Shown here piece by piece: positions 46,883 through 53,919 of a DNA stretch of 64,000 nt. The DNA comes from Mucilaginibacter flavus (lineage in GTDB: Bacteria; Bacteroidota; Bacteroidia; Sphingobacteriales; Sphingobacteriaceae): the NCBI RefSeq assembly GCF_030409315.1, contig NZ_JAUFPS010000041.1:372001-436000 (forward strand), read 5' to 3'. Position 1 is the first letter of the stretch, and each line of letters opens with the position of its first letter. Made by a program: the position numbers and the translations under genes. The notes under the pieces were generated by a model. It did not search any database, had not been told where the DNA came from, and worked only from the letters and a program-made list of their open reading frames with translations.

Positions 46883-47560
46883 ATGATAAAAATTACTAAT
46901 CTCGAAAAATTTTACCGCACAGAAGAGGTAGAAACCATAGCCTTAAACAAGCTATCAATTGAAATTGCAACGGGCGAGTTTGTGGCCATCATGGGTCCAT
47001 CTGGTTGCGGCAAATCAACATTACTTAATATTTTAGGTATGCTGGATGATCCGGATGAAGGCAGCTACATTTTCAATGAAATTGAGGTTGCTCATTTCAC
47101 CGAACGTAAACGTGCCGATTTGCGTAAACACAACATTGGTTTCGTATTTCAAAGCTTTAACCTTATTGATGAGCTTACCGTATTTGAAAACGTTGAGTTA
47201 CCATTAATTTATACCGGTGTACCGGCATCTGAGCGCGTAAAAAGGGTAGAGGAGGTTTTGGATAAAATGCAGATCATGCACCGCAGAAACCACTATCCGC
47301 AACAATTATCGGGTGGTCAGCAGCAACGTGTAGCAATTGCCCGCGCGGTTGTAAACAAACCAAAACTGATCCTTGCGGATGAGCCTACCGGTAACTTAGA
47401 TAGTACCAACGGTAATGACGTAATGGAACTGCTAACAGACCTTAACGAGCAAGGAACAACCATCATTATGGTTACTCACTCTGAACATGATGCACGTTAC
47501 AGCCACCGCATCATCAGGTTGCTTGACGGCCAGGCCGTTGTAGAAAACATTATGGTTTAA
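46883..47560 (+). CDS. ABC transporter ATP-binding protein 1 (MacB/LolD type)
   Basis: Cytoplasmic ATPase of 225 residues that would power FtsX-type permeases. All motifs are intact: Walker A GPSGCGKST near 38-46, Q-loop VFQSFNLIDELT near 86-97, signature LSGGQQQRVAIARA near 141-154, Walker B LILADEP near 162-168, D-loop TGNLDS, and the H-loop His in VTHSEHD near 198. It belongs to the LolD/MacB/YbbA class, which pairs with permeases lacking their own ATPase. It follows the adaptor by 125 bp in unit D and is itself followed by a hairpin terminator. Confidence 0.96.
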   Translation: MIKITNLEKFYRTEEVETIALNKLSIEIATGEFVAIMGPSGCGKSTLLNILGMLDDPDEGSYIFNEIEVAHFTERKRADLRKHNIGFVFQSFNLIDELTVFENVELPLIYTGVPASERVKRVEEVLDKMQIMHRRNHYPQQLSGGQQQRVAIARAVVNKPKLILADEPTGNLDSTNGNDVMELLTDLNEQGTTIIMVTHSEHDARYSHRIIRLLDGQAVVENIMV

Positions 47561-47615
47561 ACCATAAATCGTTCTACCCCCAACAGAAAGATAGTTTATA
47601 TAAGTTAATAGTGAA

Positions 47616-47652
47616 AAGCGACCCTTCCCAAACGGGAAGGGTTGGCTTGTTT
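47616..47652 (+). terminator. Hairpin terminator after ATPase 1
   Basis: ACCCTTCCC (47621-47629) pairs with GGGAAGGGT (47634-47642), extended by AAGC/GCTT, then TTGTTTT. It may cause partial termination before P15. Confidence 0.8.
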
Positions 47653-47669
47653 TACACCAATTTTTTTGT

Positions 47670-47815
47670 CATTAAATCATTTGCGTTGCATCATTAGGTC
47701 ATTATTAAATGGCGTTTATATTAGTAGCTACAAATGGAATAATAACAACGCAGCGAAATGACTGAATGAATCAATGATGTCAAATTTGCTCTTTAAACGA
47801 ACTAATGAACCTACA
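47670..47815. repeat. Family 2 inverted repeat and family 1 end before P15
   Basis: Left arm about 47670-47708 (GTCATTAAATCATTTGCGTT then GCATCATTAGGTCATTA), right arm about 47750-47779 (CGCAGCGAAATGACTGAATG then AATCAATGATG). A short CGAACTAATGAACC (family 1) lies just before the P15 start. Confidence 0.75.
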
Positions 47816-47817
47816 TC

Positions 47818-50247
47818 ATGATTAAAAATTATATCAAAACAGCATACAGAAGCCTTCGTAAAAACAGGGGCTTTACTACCATAAATATTATGGGGCTTGC
47901 CCTTGGGTTGGCTACCTGCCTGCTTATTGTTTTATATGTAGCCGATGAACTGAGCTATGATAGATACAATGACAAGGCCAGCCGGATTTACCGGGTTAAT
48001 GAAGATCTTAAACTTGGCGATAACGCCGTGAAATACGCGGTTTGCATGGCTCCCTTAGCCAAAACGCTCATTGCCGAGTATCCATTTGTAGAAAACGCTA
48101 CCCGATTAAAAAATGCAGGCACATCGCATGTAAAAAAGGGTACTTTAAATATCTCTGAAAATCGGGTTGCTTTTGCCGATCCGTCTTTGTTCAGCGTTTT
48201 TACCCTGCCTATGATTAATGGTAATGCTGCATCGGCATTGGTTGAGCCCAACAGTGTTGTTATTACCGAAACCACCGCCCAAAAATATTTCAACAGTACC
48301 AATGTAGTAGGTAAAACGCTGCTGTTTAATGATAATACACTTTGTAAAGTAACCGGTGTAATTAAGGATGTACCGCGGCAATCGCATTTTAACTTCGATT
48401 TTTTTATATCGATGTCCTCCTTCCCGGATAGCCGCTCAACCGAGTGGCTGCGCAGCGATTATAATACCTATGTGCTTTTAAAAGATAAATCATACGCAAA
48501 ACAGTTGGAAGCCAGCTTCCCGGCTTTGTTAGAGAAGTTTAGCGGCGCGCAAATGAAGGCCCAATTGAATTTAAGCTATGCCGAGTTTGAGAAACAAGGT
48601 AGTTTTTTCAGACTTAACTTAATACCACTTACCGATATTCACCTTAAATCAAACATCTCTGGCGAGTTGAGCGCAAATGGCACCACGCAATACGTTTATA
48701 TATTTTTGCTGATAGCGGTTTTCATATTGCTGATAGCCTGTATCAACTTTATGAACCTATCAACAGCGCGTTCGGCAAACCGGGCACGTGAGGTTGGCGT
48801 ACGCAAAGTGTTAGGATCGGCCCGTAAGCATTTGATAGCCCAATTTTTAACCGAATCGGTATTGGTTACCATTATTTCTACGGTTTTGGCTTTCGTAATC
48901 GCCTTGTTTTTATTGCCGTTATTTAACCAGCTTTCAGGTAAAGAGCTGGCTATCAATGCCTCGTCTATGGTATGGATTGTACCTGCTTTAGTTGCTATAG
49001 CTTTGTTTGTAGGTGTATTATCCGGTTCGTACCCCGCGTTTTACTTGTCGGCTTTTCAACCTGTTGATGTGTTGAAAGGTAAATTGGCCACAGGGTTTAA
49101 AGGCAGCAGGCTGCGCAGTTTTTTTGTGGTGTTTCAGTTTTCTATCTCCATATTCCTCATTATCGGTACGTTGGTTATTTACAACCAGCTTAACTATATC
49201 CAAAGCAAAAACCTTGGTTATAACCGCAGCCAGGTACTTGTAGTAAAAAATGTTTTTGAGCTTAACGGGCAGGCTAAATTGTTTAAGCAAAAGGTTAAGG
49301 AATTACCCGGTGTAATTAATGCTACCATGACCGGCTTTTTACCAACTTCCGGCTGGAAAAATACCGCCATTTATTTCAGGGACGCAAGCATTAACGAAAA
49401 AACATCCCTGTTTCCGCAAAGCTGGCAAATTGATGAAGATTACATTGGTACGCTGGGTATGAAAATGGCTGCCGGTCGTAATTTTTCAAAAGATATGGCT
49501 ACCGATTCCGACGGGGTGATGATCAACGAGGCAGCTGCTAAATTCCTGGGCTTTAAAGATCCTGTAAATAGTGTTATTTATAAGGCCACGGATAGCAAAC
49601 ACGATTTAGCACACACCAAGCAGTATCGTGTATTGGGTGTGGTAAAAGATTTTAACTTTAACTCGTTGCATGAAAACGTTAGTCCGGTGGTAATGACATT
49701 GGCCGAAAATAACGGCGCCTTAAGCATCCGGTTAAATACCAATAATCTAAGCCAGCTAATGTCGCAAATCAACGCGGTATGGAAGGATGTAAACCCTAAC
49801 GTGCAGATCAATTATTCCTTCATGGATCAGGATTTTGATGCCACCTATCGTACTGAACAGCGCACGGGGCAAATCTTTATCATTTTCACCGCATTGGCTA
49901 TCATCATTGCCTGCCTCGGCTTATTTGGTTTAGCCGCTTACGCTGCCGAGCAGCGCACTAAAGAAATAGGCATCCGCAAGGTATTGGGAGCAAGTGTTGC
50001 AGCCATCGCCGGCATGCTTTCAAAAGATTTCGTAAAACTGGTTGGTATTTCTATACTAATAGCATCGCCTTTGGCCTGGTATGCAATGAATAAGTGGCTG
50101 CAGGATTTTGCTTACCGCATAAACATTCAATGGTGGGTATTAGCTCTGGCCGGCATCGCCGCGCTACTGATAGCCGTTGTAACCGTTAGTTTTCAATCCA
50201 TCAAAGCAGCAGTTGCCAATCCGGTGGATAGTTTGAAGAACGAGTAA
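47818..50247 (+). CDS. ABC permease P15 (double FtsX/MacB type)
   Basis: 809 residues, nearest paralogue of P3 by co-linear motifs (LALGLATCLLIV in TM1, VFTLPMI, TGVIKDVPRQSHFNF, MTGFLPT, SFMDQDF). First loop NLSTARSANRAREVGVRKVL near 323, second KEIGIRKVLGASV near 714. Tail NPVDSLKNE rather than NPVKSLRSE. It lies between the two ATPase genes and is the first permease after ATPase 1, so it may be the core partner of that ATPase. Confidence 0.93.
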   Translation: MIKNYIKTAYRSLRKNRGFTTINIMGLALGLATCLLIVLYVADELSYDRYNDKASRIYRVNEDLKLGDNAVKYAVCMAPLAKTLIAEYPFVENATRLKNAGTSHVKKGTLNISENRVAFADPSLFSVFTLPMINGNAASALVEPNSVVITETTAQKYFNSTNVVGKTLLFNDNTLCKVTGVIKDVPRQSHFNFDFFISMSSFPDSRSTEWLRSDYNTYVLLKDKSYAKQLEASFPALLEKFSGAQMKAQLNLSYAEFEKQGSFFRLNLIPLTDIHLKSNISGELSANGTTQYVYIFLLIAVFILLIACINFMNLSTARSANRAREVGVRKVLGSARKHLIAQFLTESVLVTIISTVLAFVIALFLLPLFNQLSGKELAINASSMVWIVPALVAIALFVGVLSGSYPAFYLSAFQPVDVLKGKLATGFKGSRLRSFFVVFQFSISIFLIIGTLVIYNQLNYIQSKNLGYNRSQVLVVKNVFELNGQAKLFKQKVKELPGVINATMTGFLPTSGWKNTAIYFRDASINEKTSLFPQSWQIDEDYIGTLGMKMAAGRNFSKDMATDSDGVMINEAAAKFLGFKDPVNSVIYKATDSKHDLAHTKQYRVLGVVKDFNFNSLHENVSPVVMTLAENNGALSIRLNTNNLSQLMSQINAVWKDVNPNVQINYSFMDQDFDATYRTEQRTGQIFIIFTALAIIIACLGLFGLAAYAAEQRTKEIGIRKVLGASVAAIAGMLSKDFVKLVGISILIASPLAWYAMNKWLQDFAYRINIQWWVLALAGIAALLIAVVTVSFQSIKAAVANPVDSLKNE

Positions 50248-50249
50248 TT

Positions 50250-50390
50250 TCAGTTTGTGGTTTGCAGTGGGCAGTTAGCAGAAGGCTATAGTCAGGTAGC
50301 AGTTTTTTGAAATTTAAAGATCGATGCAACCTATCGCGTTTTTTTGCCGTCTGATAGTAAGTTAAAAAACCTTTGAATTTTTACTTACAT
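50250..50390. repeat. Family 6 repeat and A/T hairpin between P15 and P16
   Basis: 50252-50280 has CAGTTTGTGGTTTGCAGT and GGGCAGTTAGCAG. GTAAGTTAAAAA (50357-50368) and TTTTTACTTAC (50378-50388) form a weak hairpin. The rest of the 260-bp gap shows no operator or promoter I can defend. Confidence 0.6.
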
Positions 50391-50507
50391 AGCGTTTGAG
50401 AATTAATTTCACAAACTGAAAATACTTTATACTGATAAACAATACATTAGCTTTAGGCTTTGTGCATTCTGCTTTTAGCTTCACTTAACACCTTTATTCA
50501 TCTGCAT

Positions 50508-52865
50508 ATGTTCAAAAATTTTATCAAAATAGCCTGGCGTAATTTATGGCGTCATAAATCATTCACGCTCATCAATATTTCTGGATTGGCAATTGGCATG
50601 GCAAGCGCCGCGCTTATTTTATTCTGGATTCAGAACGAGTTGAGTTATGACCAGTTTCATGAAAATAAATCGCGCTTGTATGTGGCTTATAACCGGGCTG
50701 TTTTTGATGGTAAGCTTTGGTGCTGGAATACTACCCCTAAAATATTAGGTAAAACGCTGAAACAGGATTACCCCGCAGTTGAAGAAACCGCGCGGACAAC
50801 ACAATCCAATTTTTTATTTACCATTGGCGACAAACACCTTAACCTGCCCGGCTACTTTACCGATCCCGGTTTTTTAACCATGTTTAGCTTTCCCTTAATT
50901 AAGGGGAACCCTAAAACGGCTTTAACTACCGTCAATTCATTGGTAATTACCGAAAAAACAGCCATTAAACTATTTGGTAACGAAGACCCGATGGGCAAAG
51001 TGGTAAGGATAGATAGCGTTGATAACTTTACGGTTACCGGCGTAATGAAAGATTTACCCAATAACACCCGTTTTGACTTTGAATATCTTATGCCCTGGAG
51101 CTACCTCAAAAAAACAGGTGGCGATGATACTTACTGGGGCAATAATTCTGTACAAACCTGGGTGTTGGCTAAACCTAACATTACCGAAGAGGCGCTTAAC
51201 AAACAGGTTATCAATGTTACCAAATCGCACTCCGATCAAAAAGACGATGAGGTTTTTATGCACCCGGCCAGCAAATGGCATTTATATTCCAAATTTGAAA
51301 ACGGGAAAATTGTAGGAGGGAAGATCGGTTCTGTAAGGCTGTTTGGAATTATCGCCCTGTTTATCCTGCTCATTGCCTGTATTAATTTTATGAACCTCAG
51401 TACCGCCCGTAGCGAAAGGCGTGCCCGTGAGGTAGGCATCCGTAAAGTGGTAGGCGCGCAAAAAGGATCATTGATAGCCCAATTTTTGGGCGAAAGTATT
51501 CTGTTAGCTTTTATTGCTGGTATCATTGCCATTGTTATAGTGCAGGTGAGCTTACCCAGCTTTAATCAGCTTACGCAAAAGCAATTATATATACCATTTA
51601 ATAGCATTTACTTTTGGCTTGCAGGGCTAAGTTTTGTTTTATTTACCGGTTTGGTTGCAGGTAGTTACCCTGCATTTTTCCTGTCGTCCTTCAGACCTGT
51701 TAGTGTATTGAAAGGAACTTTTAAGGCGGCCAATGCTTTGGTTACGCCGCGTAAATTACTGGTTGTTACACAGTTTACATTCGCAATTGTACTCATTATA
51801 TGTACGGTTATTATTCATAACCAGATGAGGTATGCGCAAAACCGCGATTTGGGTTATAAAAAGAATAACCTGGTTTATACCATGATGTCGGGGAGTATTG
51901 ATAAAAACTATAAAATGATCCGGTCAGAACTAATCAGCAGCGGCGCGGCGGTATCTGTAACCAAAACCAGCGCACCGATGACCGAAGGCTGGAGCGATAG
52001 CTGGGGATTTGACTGGAAAGGAAAAGACCAGAGCCAAAAGATAGATTTCAATGTATTTAATGCCGACGGCGATTTTGTGAAAACCATGGGCCTGCACATT
52101 GTAGCGGGCAGGGATATAGATATTGCTACCTACCCAACAGATTCAACCGCCATGATCCTGAACGAAGCCGCGGTTAAGATCATCGGTTTTAAAAACCCGG
52201 TTGGTCAGATTATTAAAAACGGCAACAACAAGCCATGTACTGTTGTAGGGGTTGTACAGGATTTTATCCTGCAATCGCCTTATCAACCGGTTAAGCCGAT
52301 GATTATCCAGGGGCCAAAATCGTGGTTCAACGTAATTCATTATAAACTGAACCCTAACAACAGCACTGCAGATAACCTAAAGAGAGCCGAAGGTGTGTTT
52401 AAAAAATTCAATTCGGAGTATCCTTACGAATACCATTTTGTTGATGAAGAATACGCCAAAAAATTCAACGATGAACAACAGGTAGGTACCCTTGCCAGTT
52501 TATTTGCCGGCTTAACCATCTTTATATCGTGCCTGGGCTTATTCGGACTGGCGGCTTATATGGCTCAAAACCGTCAAAAAGAAATCAGCGTGCGCAAGGT
52601 GTTAGGGGCATCAGTTTCTAATTTAACTGGGTTGTTATCTAAAGAATTTTTAACGCTTGTTATTATCTCTTTCATAATTGCCTCGCCAATAGCCTGGTAT
52701 GGTATGTATACCTGGCTTAAGAGCTATCCATATCATGTCAGTATCGAAATATGGGTATTCCTGCTTGCCGGCATCTTAACTGTTATAGTCGCCTTGGGAA
52801 CTGTAAGCTTTCAATCAATCAAAGCGGCTTTAACAAACCCGATCAAGAGCTTACGGAACGAATAG
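50508..52865 (+). CDS. ABC permease P16 (double FtsX/MacB type)
   Basis: 785 residues from the ATG at 50508 (MFKNFIKIAWRNLWRHK); an upstream open stretch from 50460 lacks the motif and is dropped. It is the shortest permease. First loop REVGIRKVVGAQK near 306, preceded by NLSTARSERRA; second loop KEISVRKVLGASV near 689 (Ser for Gly), preceded by MAQNRQ. TM1 LAIGMASAALILFWI followed by QNELSYDQFHEN. The second periplasmic domain has Trp-rich SAPMTEGWSDSWGFDW, not seen in the others. Tail NPIKSLRNE. Last permease, closed by a strong terminator. Confidence 0.92.
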   Translation: MFKNFIKIAWRNLWRHKSFTLINISGLAIGMASAALILFWIQNELSYDQFHENKSRLYVAYNRAVFDGKLWCWNTTPKILGKTLKQDYPAVEETARTTQSNFLFTIGDKHLNLPGYFTDPGFLTMFSFPLIKGNPKTALTTVNSLVITEKTAIKLFGNEDPMGKVVRIDSVDNFTVTGVMKDLPNNTRFDFEYLMPWSYLKKTGGDDTYWGNNSVQTWVLAKPNITEEALNKQVINVTKSHSDQKDDEVFMHPASKWHLYSKFENGKIVGGKIGSVRLFGIIALFILLIACINFMNLSTARSERRAREVGIRKVVGAQKGSLIAQFLGESILLAFIAGIIAIVIVQVSLPSFNQLTQKQLYIPFNSIYFWLAGLSFVLFTGLVAGSYPAFFLSSFRPVSVLKGTFKAANALVTPRKLLVVTQFTFAIVLIICTVIIHNQMRYAQNRDLGYKKNNLVYTMMSGSIDKNYKMIRSELISSGAAVSVTKTSAPMTEGWSDSWGFDWKGKDQSQKIDFNVFNADGDFVKTMGLHIVAGRDIDIATYPTDSTAMILNEAAVKIIGFKNPVGQIIKNGNNKPCTVVGVVQDFILQSPYQPVKPMIIQGPKSWFNVIHYKLNPNNSTADNLKRAEGVFKKFNSEYPYEYHFVDEEYAKKFNDEQQVGTLASLFAGLTIFISCLGLFGLAAYMAQNRQKEISVRKVLGASVSNLTGLLSKEFLTLVIISFIIASPIAWYGMYTWLKSYPYHVSIEIWVFLLAGILTVIVALGTVSFQSIKAALTNPIKSLRNE

Positions 52866-52876
52866 GAGGGGGGAAT

Positions 52877-53016
52877 AGAGGTTAGAATCAAGAATCAAGA
52901 CAGGAACAAAATCAGCGGGTCAATTAAAACTGACCCGCTTTTTATTTCTGTTGAAGCTTGTCTCTTGATTCTTTTCCCTCCTACGGTTTTTGTCTTAACT
53001 CTTGATTCTAACCTCT
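52877..53016. repeat. Family 4 inverted arms around the P16 terminator
   Basis: Left arm 52877-52901 (AGAGGTTAGAATCAAGAATC then AAGAC) pairs with 52992-53016 (GTCTTAACTCTTGATTCTAA then CCTCT) with about three mismatches. A partial additional copy (CTTGTCTCTTGATTCTT) lies near 52957-52973. Confidence 0.8.
52914..52946 (+). terminator. Strong terminator after P16
   Basis: AGCGGGTCA (52914-52922) pairs perfectly with TGACCCGCT (52931-52939), followed by TTTTTATTT. Confidence 0.92.
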
Positions 53017-53032
53017 TGACTCTTTTCCCCAT

Positions 53033-53072
53033 TGTATCATAAACGGACGCTGCCTGTTACATAAGCGTACAG
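53033..53072 (+). promoter_or_regulatory. Paired operator (UAS) E before ATPase 2
   Basis: TGTATCATAAACGGACGC (53033-53050) and TGTTACATAAGCGTACAG (53055-53072), start-to-start 22 bp; second site begins 72 bp before the GG of promoter E. Confidence 0.85.
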
Positions 53073-53123
53073 TTTTTAATTAGTGATTTTGATTTAATAT
53101 ATTGATATTCAATTGTTTAAAAC

Positions 53124-53141
53124 TTTGGTATATTATTGATA
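53124..53141 (+). promoter_or_regulatory. Sigma-54-like promoter E
   Basis: TTTGGTATATTATTGATA with GG at 53127-53128. The -12 part reads TTGAT, one base nearer than consensus. Unlike A-D, about 100 bp separate the GG from the next gene, leaving a leader. Confidence 0.55.
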
Positions 53142-53154
53142 CTTTAATACTAAA

Positions 53155-53213
53155 ATGATCACTATTATTGTTTACAACAAAAAATGACTAACACTAATTC
53201 ACAAACCATCTAA
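53155..53213 (+). other. Two overlapping mini-ORFs in the ATPase 2 leader
   Basis: MITIIVYNKK (53155-53187) and MTNTNSQTI (53184-53213) overlap by ATGA and end 14 bp before the ATPase 2 start. They may be a coupled leader or chance; nothing proves translation. Confidence 0.3.
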
Positions 53214-53227
53214 TCCACCAAACAACA

Positions 53228-53905
53228 ATGTTATCACTTCAACATATTTCAAAATACTACCAGGTAAGCGGACTAAAAAATTACGTGCTTAATGACCTGA
53301 GCCTCGAAGTTGATGAAGGCGAATTTATCTCTATTATGGGACCTTCAGGCTCTGGTAAATCTTCTTTATTAAATGTTATTGGTATGCTTGATGAGCCATC
53401 AAGCGGCTATCATTATTTCGCAGGGCAGGCAGTTCATCAGCTTAAAGAAAAACAACGCTCGGCATTGTATAAACAATACATCGGCTTTGTTTTCCAGGCC
53501 TATCACCTGATTGACGAACTTACCGTTTATGAAAACATCGAAACCCCGCTAATTTACCAGGACTTTAAAAGCAGCGAGCGTAAAGCCATGGTGGCCGATA
53601 TTTTGGATAAATTTAATATAGTAGGCAAAAAGGATCTTTTCCCGGCGCAGTTATCGGGCGGTCAGCAACAATTAGTGGGTATTGCCCGCGCTTTGATTGC
53701 CAAACCTAAACTGTTACTGGCCGATGAGCCTACTGGTAACCTTAACTCAAAACAGGGCGAAGAGATCATGGAGTTGTTCCGCAAGCTTAATAAAGAAGAT
53801 AAGGTAACCATTATACAAGTAACCCACTCCGAAAAAAATGCTGAGTACGGTACGCGCATCATTAACCTGCTCGACGGTAAAATAGCATCATCACACCAAC
53901 TCTGA
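53228..53905 (+). CDS. ABC transporter ATP-binding protein 2, degenerate D-loop
   Basis: Second 225-residue ATPase of the cluster. Walker A GPSGSGKSS near 38-46, Q-loop VFQAYHLIDELT, Walker B LLLADEP and the H-loop His in VTHSEKN are present. The signature reads LSGGQQQLVGIARAL (Leu and Gly replace Arg and Ala found in ATPase 1), and the D-loop reads TGNLNS, with Asn where the conserved Asp should be. Such variants form, from memory, a recurrent Bacteroidota clade. It could form a heterodimer with ATPase 1 or serve its own permeases. Shares unit E with the TolC-type gene, 14 bp apart. Confidence 0.95.
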   Translation: MLSLQHISKYYQVSGLKNYVLNDLSLEVDEGEFISIMGPSGSGKSSLLNVIGMLDEPSSGYHYFAGQAVHQLKEKQRSALYKQYIGFVFQAYHLIDELTVYENIETPLIYQDFKSSERKAMVADILDKFNIVGKKDLFPAQLSGGQQQLVGIARALIAKPKLLLADEPTGNLNSKQGEEIMELFRKLNKEDKVTIIQVTHSEKNAEYGTRIINLLDGKIASSHQL

Positions 53906-53919
53906 TCATCCATATAGTA

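Noticed and set aside
50460..50507. N-terminal extension of P16
   Set aside because: The conserved MFKNFIKIAWRN start is at 50508; the extension has no similarity to other members.
8097..52865. Frameshifted or decayed permease genes as expected in a large paralogue array
   Set aside because: All 16 are full length with both coupling motifs and the conserved tail; none appears to be a pseudogene.
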